Assembly (NCBI RefSeq): GCF_900115295.1
Contig: NZ_FOVZ01000001.1
Location: 682,001-746,000 of the forward strand
Length of the DNA stretch: 64,000 nucleotides
Direction: 5' to 3'
Origin: Sphingomonas sp. OK281
GTDB lineage: Bacteria; Pseudomonadota; Alphaproteobacteria; Sphingomonadales; Sphingomonadaceae
In this document: piece after piece, positions 28,379-37,229 of the stretch
How positions within the stretch are numbered: the stretch's first letter is position 1
How the letters are laid out: each line of letters opens with the position of its first letter
Notes under the pieces: model-generated
Told to the model about the DNA's origin: nothing
The model's database searches: none
The model's input: the letters and a program-made list of their open reading frames with translations, nothing else
Made by a program: the position numbers and the translations under genes

Positions 28379-29130
28379 GCCGCCAGCAGACGATCCGCCC
28401 CGTCCCGCGCGGAATCGTGCCGGAAACCGCGATGGTGATGGCGGCGGGCCTGGGCAAGCGGATGCGCCCGCTGACCGCGACGCGGCCGAAGCCGCTGGTG
28501 CAGGTCGCGGGCAAGCCGTTGATCGACCATGTGTTCGAACGGTTGCAGGCCGCGGGCATCAAGCGCGCGGTGGTCAACGTGCATTATCTCGCGGACACGC
28601 TGGAGGCGCACGTCACCGACCGGTTCGATGGGATCGACGTGGTGATCTCCGACGAGCGGAAAATGCTGATGGAGACGGGCGGCGGGCTCGTCCAGGCGCG
28701 GCATCTGCTCGGCGACGCACCGGTGCTGGTGGTCAACAGCGACAATCTGTGGATCGACGGGCCGGTCGACGCGATCAGGCTGCTGGCGTCGCGCTGGGAC
28801 GACGCGAAGATGGACGCGCTGCTGCTGATGGTGCCGCTCGCGCGCGCCAACAATCACGGCGGCATGGGTGACTTCTATCTCGGCAGCGACGGGCGGATCG
28901 CGGGGCGGCGCAAGCCCGGCCGGGTCGCGCCGTTCGCCTATACCGGCATCCAGATCCTGCACCCGCGGCTGATCGCGGACTGGCCGGAGGGGCCATTCTC
29001 GACCAACCTGTTCTGGGACCGCGCGATCGCCGCCGGGCGCGCTTATGGTCAGGTCCACCAGGGCTTGTGGTTCGATGTCGGCACGCCCGCCGCGATCCCG
29101 AAGACCGAGGCGATGCTCGCGGATGCCTGA
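28375..29130 (+). CDS. murU: N-acetylmuramate alpha-1-phosphate uridylyltransferase (MurU)
   Basis: MurU converts MurNAc-1-phosphate and UTP to UDP-MurNAc, completing the AmgK-MurU cell-wall recycling branch. The 251-residue nucleotidyltransferase has the signature MVMAAGLGKRMRPLTATRPK, the VAGKPLIDHVFERLQAAG helix, the METGGG loop, the VVNSDNLW metal site (Asp in the usual GD position replaced by SD), and the YTGIQ and FDVGTP motifs. I placed the start at the GTG at 28375, which overlaps the amgK TGA. An upstream frame to 28216 exists, but it lies inside amgK and does not resemble the family. Confidence 0.92.
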   Translation: MSRQQTIRPVPRGIVPETAMVMAAGLGKRMRPLTATRPKPLVQVAGKPLIDHVFERLQAAGIKRAVVNVHYLADTLEAHVTDRFDGIDVVISDERKMLMETGGGLVQARHLLGDAPVLVVNSDNLWIDGPVDAIRLLASRWDDAKMDALLLMVPLARANNHGGMGDFYLGSDGRIAGRRKPGRVAPFAYTGIQILHPRLIADWPEGPFSTNLFWDRAIAAGRAYGQVHQGLWFDVGTPAAIPKTEAMLADA

Positions 29131-32101
29131 TGTCGACGGCACGGCTCGCCCGACGCTGTACACGATCCCCGCGCATCGTGCGTTTGCGGATGCGCTGGTC
29201 GCCGGACTGACCCGGCGGGCGGGGCGCGATCCGCTGGCGCTCGCCCGCGCGCTGGTCGTGTTGCCGAACAACCGCGCGGTAAAGGCGGTGACTGAGGCGT
29301 TCGTGCGCGCGAGCGGCGGCGGGCTCGTGCTGCCGCGGCTGGTAGCGCTGGGCGATCCGGAGATGGGCGAGGCGGTCGGCGCCGCGCTCGATCCGGCGGA
29401 CGATATCGATCCGCCGCTGCCTGCGGTGCCGCCGTATCAGCGGCGTATGATCCTCGCGCGGCTGGTGTCGGAAGAGCGGGCGCGCGAAGGGCATCCGGTC
29501 GATGCGGCGGAGGCGGTGCTGCTCGCGGGTGAACTCGCGCGGACGCTCGATCAGTTGCTGGTCGAGGAAGTGCCGCCGACAAGGTTGCGCGATATCGAGC
29601 TTGGACCCGAACTCACCGAGCATTGGCGTCGCGCGCTGGCGACGTTCGAGATCGTGCTGCAACGCTGGCCGGGCGAACTCGCGCGTTTGGAGCGGATCGA
29701 CGCGGCGACGCGGCGCTCGGCGTTGCTCGACCGGCTCGCCCAGCGCTGGCGGAACACGCCGCCCGCGGGGATCGTCTGCGCGGCGGGCGTTACCGATTCC
29801 GCGCCCGCGGTCGCGCGTCTGCTCCGGTGCATTGCCGATATGCCGCAGGGGATGGTGGTGTTCGCCGGCCTCGACCTCGCGCTGCCGGACGAGGAATGGG
29901 ACGCGCTCGGCCCGCATGATCCGCACCCGGTGACCGGGCTCACGCGTCGTTCGATCGAGACGCATCCACAGTTCGACGCGAAGTTGATGCTCCTGCGCAT
30001 GGGCGTCGCCCGAGGCGAGGTGCAGACTTGGCGCGAAGGTGGTGGGCACGACGCCGACGCCGCGCGCGGCCGAGCGATCGCCAACGCGCTGGCGCCCGCG
30101 GATTTCACCGGCAAGTGGACACAGATCGCGGCGGAGGATCGCCGCTTAAAGGGCGTGACCGCCGCCGAACTCGCCACGCCCGCAGAGGAAGCGCAAGCGA
30201 TCGCGCTCGTGTTGCGCGAGGCGCTGGAAGTGCCCGAGCGGACCGCCGCGCTGGTCACGCCGGACCGGGCCTTGGCACGGAGAGTGGCAGCACATCTCGG
30301 GCGCTGGGGCATCGGCATCGACGACAGCGCGGGACGGCCCCTGTCGATTCTGCCGCCGGGCACGTTGCTGCTCGCGCTGGCCGAAGCGGCGGCGCAGCGC
30401 TTCTCGCCGCTCGCGTTGCTGGCGTTGCTGAAGCATCCGCTGGTGCGCGCGGGCGAAAAGCCCTCCGAACGGCCGATACGTCTCGAATGGCTCGACGGCG
30501 CGCGCGCACTCGATCGCAGACTGCGCGGCCCGCGACCGGCAGCGGGGCTCGACGGGATCGCGGGGCATCTTGAGGAGCGCAAGGGCACGGCAGCGACATG
30601 GTGGGCCGACGTCCAGCCGTTGCTGACACCGCTGGCGAACGCGTTCGACCAGGGGCCGCAACCCTTGGCGTCGGTGCTCGCCTGCCTGCGCGAGACGGCG
30701 CAGACCTTGTGCGGCGACAATCTTTGGTCGGGCCTCGCCGGACGCTCGGCGGCCGAATTTCTGGCTGACCTTGAAGCTGAAGCGCCCGCGGGTCCACCGC
30801 GTATCGATCCGCGGGAGCTGCCACAATTGTTGCGCACGTTGCTCGACGAGGTCGCGGTGCGGCCGGCACCGGGCGGCCATCCCCGTCTCGCAATCTACGG
30901 CCTGATCGAGGCGCGGTTGCAGACCGCCGACGTCATGGTGCTGGGCGGGCTGAACGAAGGCGTGTGGCCGGGGCGACCTGCGCCCGATCCCTGGCTGGCG
31001 CCGCGCATCCGTATCGAGCTCGGCCTACCGGGTCTGGAGCGGCGTGTCGGCACGGCGGCGCATGATTTTGCGCAGGCGTTAGGCGCACCTCGCGCGGTCG
31101 TCACGCGAGCTCGGCGGGACGCGAAGTCACCCGCTTTAGCCTCGCGTCTCTGGTTGCGGTTGCAGGCGCTTGCAGGCGATAGGTTCGAGCGGGCTTCGGC
31201 GCTGGAAGGCTGGACCCGGGCGCTCGACGATCCGGGCGAGCATCTTCCCGCCGACCGTCCCGCGCCGTCGCCGCCAGCGCTGCTGCGTCCGAAGGCGATC
31301 TCCGTCACCGAGGTGGATCGCCTCAAGGCCGATCCCTACGCCTTCTACGCCCGCCGCGTACTCGGGCTGATGCCACTCGATCCGGTCGATGCCGATCCGA
31401 GCGCAGCATGGCGCGGGACGGCGGTGCACGACATCCTGGAGCAATGGTGGAAGCAGGATAACTGCACCGTCGACACACTGCGGACGCGCGCGAAGGCGAT
31501 GCTCGATGACGAGCGGACGCACCCGATGATGCGCGCGTTGTGGCAGCCGCGGTTGCTCGAAGCGATCGACTGGATTGCCGGCGCCATAGTCGCGCAGGGC
31601 GAGGACGGCCGCACGGTCGCCAGCGCCGAGGGCAAGGGCAAGATCGAGATTGCCGGCGTGACCTTGTCGGGTCGCTACGACCGCATCGACAAGCTGCCCG
31701 ACGGACGCCTCGCGGTGATCGACTACAAGACCGGCAAGCCCCCTTCGCCCACCGCCGTCCGCGCCGGTTACAGCCTCCAGCTTGGCCTGCTCGGACTGAT
31801 CGCCGAGCGCGGCGGGTTCGCCGACGTCTCCGGCACCGCGGGCGCGTTCGAATATTGGTCGCTCGGCAAGAAGCGCGACGCGTTCGGCTATATCGAGAGC
31901 CCGGTCGATCCCGAGGGCAAGCGTGACAAGATCCCGACCGCCGAGTTCACCGCTATCGCCGCGCACAACTTCACCGAAGTCGTCGGCGAATGGCTGACCG
32001 GCAGCGCCGCGTTCACCGCCAAACTCGTCCCCGAATACGCCCCCTATGCCGAGTATGACCAGTTGATGCGACGCGACGAATGGTATGGCCGTGAGCGGTG
32101 A
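29123..32101 (+). CDS. addB: Double-strand-break repair protein AddB (alphaproteobacterial type)
   Basis: AddB is the second subunit of the AddAB helicase-nuclease, which resects double-strand breaks to a Chi-like site for RecA loading. The 992-residue product has a degenerate N-terminal helicase-like half and a C-terminal PD-(D/E)xK nuclease. The nuclease motifs are the SGRYDRIDKLPDGRLAVIDY stretch followed by KTGKP (about residues 850-880). The LGGLNEGVWPGR motif in the middle is typical of AddB/RexB. The start ATG at 29123 overlaps the murU end by eight bases. Translation of addA begins inside the last codons of addB, as expected for stoichiometric subunits. Confidence 0.94.
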   Translation: MPDVDGTARPTLYTIPAHRAFADALVAGLTRRAGRDPLALARALVVLPNNRAVKAVTEAFVRASGGGLVLPRLVALGDPEMGEAVGAALDPADDIDPPLPAVPPYQRRMILARLVSEERAREGHPVDAAEAVLLAGELARTLDQLLVEEVPPTRLRDIELGPELTEHWRRALATFEIVLQRWPGELARLERIDAATRRSALLDRLAQRWRNTPPAGIVCAAGVTDSAPAVARLLRCIADMPQGMVVFAGLDLALPDEEWDALGPHDPHPVTGLTRRSIETHPQFDAKLMLLRMGVARGEVQTWREGGGHDADAARGRAIANALAPADFTGKWTQIAAEDRRLKGVTAAELATPAEEAQAIALVLREALEVPERTAALVTPDRALARRVAAHLGRWGIGIDDSAGRPLSILPPGTLLLALAEAAAQRFSPLALLALLKHPLVRAGEKPSERPIRLEWLDGARALDRRLRGPRPAAGLDGIAGHLEERKGTAATWWADVQPLLTPLANAFDQGPQPLASVLACLRETAQTLCGDNLWSGLAGRSAAEFLADLEAEAPAGPPRIDPRELPQLLRTLLDEVAVRPAPGGHPRLAIYGLIEARLQTADVMVLGGLNEGVWPGRPAPDPWLAPRIRIELGLPGLERRVGTAAHDFAQALGAPRAVVTRARRDAKSPALASRLWLRLQALAGDRFERASALEGWTRALDDPGEHLPADRPAPSPPALLRPKAISVTEVDRLKADPYAFYARRVLGLMPLDPVDADPSAAWRGTAVHDILEQWWKQDNCTVDTLRTRAKAMLDDERTHPMMRALWQPRLLEAIDWIAGAIVAQGEDGRTVASAEGKGKIEIAGVTLSGRYDRIDKLPDGRLAVIDYKTGKPPSPTAVRAGYSLQLGLLGLIAERGGFADVSGTAGAFEYWSLGKKRDAFGYIESPVDPEGKRDKIPTAEFTAIAAHNFTEVVGEWLTGSAAFTAKLVPEYAPYAEYDQLMRRDEWYGRER

Positions 32102-35100
32102 TGCACTCGCCACGCTGCCTAGGCTGAGGGGCGCGCAGGCGGATGCGAGCAACCCCGCCTCGCACGTCTGGCTGTCCGCCTCGGCGGGCACGGGCAAGAC
32201 GCAGGTGCTGGCAGCCCGCGTGTTCCGGCTGCTGTTGCGCGGTGTCGATCCCGGCGCGATCCTGTGCCTGACCTTCACCAAGGCGGGCGCGGCGGAGATG
32301 GCGCAGCGGATCAACGGGCGGCTCGCCGCATGGGTGCGCATGCCCGCGCCGGCGCTGGCGGCGGACCTGATCGCGCTGGGCGAGAGCCCGGTCCAAGCGT
32401 TGCAGGACCGCGCCCGCACCCTGTTCGCCAAGGTGCTCGACGCGCCGGGCGGGGGCCTGCGCATCCAGACCATCCACGGATTCTGCCAAGGACTACTCGC
32501 TGCGTTCCCCGTCGAGGCTGGGCTGACGCCAGGCTTCCGACCGCTGGAAGCGCGCGAGGAAGCCGGCCTGGCCCGCGAAGCGCTGGCGTCGATGCTGTCG
32601 GATGCCGAGCGCGAGGGACGCGAGCGCCCGGTCGAGATCGTCGGGCGGCTGTCGCTGCGGATGGGCGAGGGTGGGGCGGAGGCTTTTCTGCTCGCCTGTG
32701 CGCGTGCGCTCCCGGCGTTGGAGGCGTTGCCGGTCGGGATCCAGCCTTGGCTTCGGCGCGAACTCGGGCTTCCGTCCGGGGATATCGACGAGGCGACCGC
32801 GGAATGGTGCGATGCGCTCGACCTCAATGCGATCGCGCGCATTGCCGCGGCGAACCGCGCGTGGGGGACCGCAACCGGGCAGGCCGCGGCGGCGACCGTG
32901 CAACGCTGGCTCGACACCGAGGATCGCGCGGCGACCTTGGATGAGCTCGCCAGCGTCGTGCTGACCGGCACTGGCACGCAGCGCAAGGCGTCGAAGAAGC
33001 TGATCGATGCCGAGCCGGATTACGAGGTGCTTGCCCGCGATCTGGGCGAGGCGTGCACCGACGTACTGTCGATGGTCCAGCGCGCGACGTACTGCGACCT
33101 GCTCGCCGACGGGCTGGAAGTCGGGCGCGATTATGCGCGCGGCTATGCGCTGGCCAAGCGCCGCGCGGGGGCGGTTGATTTCGACGACCTGATCGCGACG
33201 ACGGTGGCGCTGCTCGACCAGCCGGGGATCGGCGAATGGGTGCGCTACAAGCTCGACCAGGCGACCGAGCACCTGCTGATCGACGAGGCACAGGACACCA
33301 ACGGCCACCAATGGCGGATCGTCCGCGCGCTGGCCGACGAGTTCTTCGTCGGCCGCGGCATTTATGCGCCGTCGACGCGGACGCTGTTTACGGTCGGCGA
33401 TTACAAGCAGGCGATCTTCGGGTTCCAGGGCACCGATCCGCTCAACTTCCAGGCGGCCGAGCAGTATTTCGGCGGTCGTGCGAGCGAGGCGGAAGGCGAC
33501 GATGGCTGGCCCGAGGAGGAGCGCGGGCTCCCATTGGCGCGACTGTCCCTCCGCCACTCGTTCCGGTCGACGCGGACCGTGCTGGAGTTCGTCGACGCGG
33601 CAATCGACGCGATCGGCGAGCCGGGGCTCGGGATCGCGGGCGAAGTCGAACAGCATGCCAGCGAGGTCGCCGGCCCCGGCACCGTGACCTTGTGGCCGCC
33701 GGTGTCGGCTGGCGGCAGCGAGGACGACGAAGAAGGCTGGGTCGACGACGCGGTGCGCAAACTCGCCAGCGATATCGCCCGCGCGGTGAAGGGCTGGCTC
33801 GCGCCCGAGACAGGCCTGATGCTGGAGAGCAAGGGGCGGCGGTTGCGGCCCGAGGACGTCATGATCCTGGTTAAGCGACGCGGAGATCTCGCCTCGCTGA
33901 TCGTCGCGCGGCTGTATGCCGAGGGCGTGCCGGTGGCGGGCGTCGATCGCCTGCGGCTGAACGCGCCGCTCGCGGTGCAGGATCTGCTCGCGACGATCCG
34001 CTTCGTGTTGCAGCCCGAGGACGATCTCAGCGTCGCGGCGCTGCTCGTGTCGCCGCTGATCGGCTGGACGCAGGACGAGTTGATGGCCGCGGCACCGCGC
34101 GAGGCCGGGCCGTTGTGGCGCCACTTGCAACGCACGCAACCCGCGACACGGCTCGCCCCACTGCTGGCGATGTTGGCGCGCGCGGACATCGCCACGCCGT
34201 ACCAGTTCCTGGAGGAACTGCTCTCGGGCCCGCTCGACGGTCGCCGCAAACTGATCCGCCGGCTGGGCACCGAGGCGCGCGATCCGATCGAGGAACTCCT
34301 CAATGCCGCGTTGACGTTCGAGAGCACGACGACGCCGTCGTTGCAGCGTTTCCTCGATTGGTTCGACCGCGGCGATGTCGAGATCGTCCGCGATCCGTCG
34401 GCGCCGCTCGATGCGGTCCGGGTGATGACCGCACACGGCGCGAAGGGGTTGCAGGCGCCTCTGGTGATTCTGGCGGATGCGACGGCGGACCCGTTGGCGG
34501 CGCCGCGCTCGATCCTGAAATGGGCGCCCGAGCCTGGGGCGGCGCCGATCCCGGTGTTCCGCCCACGGTCGAGCGAGCGTGGCGGGCCGCTGGATGCTGT
34601 CGTCTCAGCCGCCGAGCAGCGCGAACTGGAGGAGCATTGGCGGCTGTTCTACGTTGCGGCCACCCGCGCGGAAGAGCGGCTGGTGATCGCCGGTGCGCTC
34701 GGGCCTCGCGCCAAGGGGGTGCCGCCGGAGAACAGCTGGTACGCCGCGTCCGATCGAGCGCTGACGGCACTCGAGGTGCCGGGGGGTGAGGGCGCGCGGA
34801 CGTTTGCCGGGGTCGAGCCTCAGCCTGCCGTGATCGCCAAGGCTTCGGCTTCGGTCGAGATTGCGGCCAATGCGCAGCTGCCGGCTTGGGCACACGAACC
34901 TGCACCGCAAGAAGCGCGTCCGGCTCGTCCGCTGTCACCGTCGGCGCTGGGTGACGACGCGGTGTCCGATCCACCGCCGACGCCAGCGATGCGTGTGGCA
35001 GCCGAGCGGGGGCGGCTGATCCACGCACTGTTCGAGCGGCTGCCGGCGGTTGCCGCCACCGACCGCGCGAAGGCCGCGGACCGCTGGCTGGCGAAAGCAG

Positions 35101-35516
35101 GCGGCGTCGACGATCCCGCAGCACGGTCCGAAATCGTGCAGAGCGTGGTCGCAGTGCTCGACGATCCGCGCTTTGCCGAGCTTTTCAGCGCGGATACGCT
35201 CGCCGAAGCACCGATTGCCGCGACCCTCGCGAACGGCATGGTCGTGTCGGGGACGGTCGATCGCCTGCTGATCGAGCCCGACCGCGTACGCGTCGTCGAC
35301 TTCAAGACCGGGCGGCGCGCACCGCGCAGCGTCGACGACGTGCCGGAATACCATCTGAAGCAGATGGCGGCCTATGCCGAAGCCTTGAGCGTGATCTTTC
35401 CAGGGCGGTCGGTCGAGGCAGCCTTGCTGTACACGGCCGGTCCGCGTCTGATCGTGCTGAACGACGAGACGCTGGCCGCAAACAAGCCGCACTATCGTCC
35501 CACGGAGCAAAGCTAG
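32085..35516 (+). CDS. addA: Double-strand-break repair helicase AddA
   Basis: AddA is the UvrD-like 3'-5' helicase plus nuclease subunit of AddAB. The 1143-residue product has Walker A SASAGTGKTQVLAARV (about 31-46), motif Ia CLTFTKAGAAEMAQRI, motif II LLIDEAQDTN, motif III VGDYKQAIFGFQGTDP, motif IV region LRHSFRSTRTVLEFVD, motif V VMTAHGAKGLQAPLVI and motif VI LFYVAATRAEERLVIAG. The C-terminal nuclease carries VVDFKTGRRAP and YHLKQMAAYAEAL. The ATG at 32085 lies 17 bases inside addB. The gene is followed after 64 bases by trxA, which has its own ribosome-binding site. Confidence 0.96.
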   Translation: MAVSGDALATLPRLRGAQADASNPASHVWLSASAGTGKTQVLAARVFRLLLRGVDPGAILCLTFTKAGAAEMAQRINGRLAAWVRMPAPALAADLIALGESPVQALQDRARTLFAKVLDAPGGGLRIQTIHGFCQGLLAAFPVEAGLTPGFRPLEAREEAGLAREALASMLSDAEREGRERPVEIVGRLSLRMGEGGAEAFLLACARALPALEALPVGIQPWLRRELGLPSGDIDEATAEWCDALDLNAIARIAAANRAWGTATGQAAAATVQRWLDTEDRAATLDELASVVLTGTGTQRKASKKLIDAEPDYEVLARDLGEACTDVLSMVQRATYCDLLADGLEVGRDYARGYALAKRRAGAVDFDDLIATTVALLDQPGIGEWVRYKLDQATEHLLIDEAQDTNGHQWRIVRALADEFFVGRGIYAPSTRTLFTVGDYKQAIFGFQGTDPLNFQAAEQYFGGRASEAEGDDGWPEEERGLPLARLSLRHSFRSTRTVLEFVDAAIDAIGEPGLGIAGEVEQHASEVAGPGTVTLWPPVSAGGSEDDEEGWVDDAVRKLASDIARAVKGWLAPETGLMLESKGRRLRPEDVMILVKRRGDLASLIVARLYAEGVPVAGVDRLRLNAPLAVQDLLATIRFVLQPEDDLSVAALLVSPLIGWTQDELMAAAPREAGPLWRHLQRTQPATRLAPLLAMLARADIATPYQFLEELLSGPLDGRRKLIRRLGTEARDPIEELLNAALTFESTTTPSLQRFLDWFDRGDVEIVRDPSAPLDAVRVMTAHGAKGLQAPLVILADATADPLAAPRSILKWAPEPGAAPIPVFRPRSSERGGPLDAVVSAAEQRELEEHWRLFYVAATRAEERLVIAGALGPRAKGVPPENSWYAASDRALTALEVPGGEGARTFAGVEPQPAVIAKASASVEIAANAQLPAWAHEPAPQEARPARPLSPSALGDDAVSDPPPTPAMRVAAERGRLIHALFERLPAVAATDRAKAADRWLAKAGGVDDPAARSEIVQSVVAVLDDPRFAELFSADTLAEAPIAATLANGMVVSGTVDRLLIEPDRVRVVDFKTGRRAPRSVDDVPEYHLKQMAAYAEALSVIFPGRSVEAALLYTAGPRLIVLNDETLAANKPHYRPTEQS

Positions 35517-35580
35517 CGCCCCGGTGGTTGAGCGCACACGCGAGCGACCTTAGATACGACTCAACCAAGGAGAATTCACG

Positions 35581-35904
35581 ATGGCGACCAAGCAGATCAC
35601 CGATGCCAGCTTCGATGCAGACGTACTGAACGCCGACGGCCCCGTGCTCGTCGATTTCTGGGCGGAATGGTGCGGCCCGTGCAAGATGATCGGGCCGTCG
35701 CTCGAGGAGATTTCGGAAGAACTCGGTGAGAAGGTGACGATTGCCAAGCTCAACATCGACGAGAACCCCGACGCGCCCGGCAAGTACGGCGTCCGGGGTA
35801 TTCCGACGATGATCCTCTTCAAGGGCGGCGCACCGGCAGCGACCAAGGTCGGCGCGGAGCCCAAGGGCCGGCTGAAGGCTTGGCTCGAAGGCGAACTGGC
35901 CTAA
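35581..35904 (+). CDS. trxA: Thioredoxin
   Basis: This is a 107-residue classical thioredoxin, the cytoplasmic dithiol reductant for ribonucleotide reductase, peroxiredoxins and methionine sulfoxide reductase. The active site is WCGPC with C31 and C34, preceded by VLVDFWAE. The cis-Pro motif [11 protein letters not shown] follows in the correct place. The ATG at 35581 has AAGGAG upstream. It sits 64 bases downstream of addA on the same strand and may be read from the same transcript or from its own promoter in the gap. Confidence 0.97.
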   Translation: MATKQITDASFDADVLNADGPVLVDFWAEWCGPCKMIGPSLEEISEELGEKVTIAKLNIDENPDAPGKYGVRGIPTMILFKGGAPAATKVGAEPKGRLKAWLEGELA

Positions 35905-35917
35905 GCTAAACTCCCTC

Positions 35918-35945
35918 CGTCACCCCAGCGAAAGCTGGGGTGACG
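35918..35945. repeat. Perfect 12-bp hairpin with GAAA tetraloop between convergent trxA and argJ
   Basis: CGTCACCCCAGC, then GAAA, then GCTGGGGTGACG. The stem is perfect and the loop is a GNRA tetraloop. It lies 14 bases after trxA and 13 bases before the argJ stop, so it could serve as a 3' stabiliser or bidirectional transcription barrier for both genes. There is no U-tract on either side, so it is not a classic terminator. Confidence 0.7.
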
Positions 35946-35957
35946 GCATTAGCGGTA

Positions 35958-37184
35958 TCAGCTTCGATAGTCGGCGTTGATCGAGATGTAGCCGTGCGTG
36001 AGGTCGCAGGTCCAAACGGTGGCTCGTCCTTCGCCCAGCGCCAGATCGACGCCGATTTCGATTTCGTGGCCCTTGAGGTGCGCAGCGACCGGAGCCTCGT
36101 CGTAGCCGCTCAGCGCCAAGCCACCTTCGGCAACCTGCGTATTCCCGAACCGGATCGACAGCGTGTCGCGATCGGCTGGTTCGCCGGCCTTGCCGACCGC
36201 CATGACCACGCGCCCCCAGTTGGCGTCCTCTCCAGCAATGGCGGTCTTCACCAGTGGCGAGTTGGCGATGCTCATCGCGATGCGGTGTGCGCTGCGGTCG
36301 CCGTCCGCGCCGGTCACCTGGATCTCGATCAGCTTCTGCGCGCCCTCGCCGTCGCGAACTACGAGCATGGCGAGTTGATGGCACAGGTCGGTCAGGGCAG
36401 CGCGGAAGGCGTCCGCCCCCACGCTGTCATCGTCCGCCAGCGCGACGTTACCAGCCTTGCCCGTCGCGAACGCCAGCACCGTGTCGCTGGTCGAGGTGTC
36501 GCTGTCGACCGTGATGCACGAGAAGCTCGGTGCGTTGGCCTTCGACAACGCGACTTGCAGGAACTCCGGCTCGACCGCGGCGTCGGTGAAGATGAAGCCG
36601 AGCATCGTCGCCATGTCCGGCGCGATCATCCCCGAGCCCTTGATGATCCCGACCAGCGTGACCGTGCAATCGCCGATCACCGCCGTCGTCACCGCGCCCT
36701 TGGTAAAGGTGTCGGTGGTCATGATCGTCGCGGCGGCGTCTTCCCAGCCGCACGGCGCGGCGGCGAACGCGGCGTCGAGCCCGGCCTCGGCCTTGTCGAT
36801 CGGCAACGGCACGCCGATCACGCCCGTCGAGGACACGAACACGTCCGAAGGCTGGCACCCGAGATGCGCCGCCGTCCGCGCCGCGATCGCCTCGACCGCC
36901 GCACGCCCCCGCGAGCCGGTGAACGCGTTCGAGTTCCCAGCATTCACCACCAGCGCCCGCGCCTGACCAAGCGTCAGTGCCGCGCGGCACCATTCGACTT
37001 CGGGCGACGGGCATTTGCTCGTCGTCAGCACGCCCGCAACCACCGTCCCCGGATCGAGCGTCACGAACGTCAGATCGCACCGATCCCACGCCTTGTACTG
37101 TGCGCGCGTGACATGCAGCGTGACTCCGTCGATTGCCGGCGCGGCAGGAAAGGGCAGGGCGAGGGGGGATGTAGACGTCGACAT
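35958..37184 (-). CDS. argJ: Bifunctional glutamate N-acetyltransferase / amino-acid acetyltransferase (ornithine acetyltransferase)
   Basis: ArgJ transfers acetyl from N-acetylornithine to glutamate, recycling the acetyl group in arginine synthesis; many also use acetyl-CoA. The 408-residue proenzyme self-cleaves before the conserved Thr in IAPDMATMLGF (T193), which becomes the nucleophile. Other family marks are TTSKCPSPEVEWCR, the NAGNSNAFTG oxyanion/substrate segment and the C-terminal GYISINADYRS. The frame opens at 37499, but the ATG at 37184 begins the family-like sequence. It is divergent from the TonB_C-like gene (45-base gap) and convergent with trxA. Confidence 0.96.
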   Translation of the reverse strand: MSTSTSPLALPFPAAPAIDGVTLHVTRAQYKAWDRCDLTFVTLDPGTVVAGVLTTSKCPSPEVEWCRAALTLGQARALVVNAGNSNAFTGSRGRAAVEAIAARTAAHLGCQPSDVFVSSTGVIGVPLPIDKAEAGLDAAFAAAPCGWEDAAATIMTTDTFTKGAVTTAVIGDCTVTLVGIIKGSGMIAPDMATMLGFIFTDAAVEPEFLQVALSKANAPSFSCITVDSDTSTSDTVLAFATGKAGNVALADDDSVGADAFRAALTDLCHQLAMLVVRDGEGAQKLIEIQVTGADGDRSAHRIAMSIANSPLVKTAIAGEDANWGRVVMAVGKAGEPADRDTLSIRFGNTQVAEGGLALSGYDEAPVAAHLKGHEIEIGVDLALGEGRATVWTCDLTHGYISINADYRS

Positions 37185-37229
37185 GGTTGCGCCATAGGAT
37201 GAAACCGGGCGGACGTCATGGGGGGAGCG

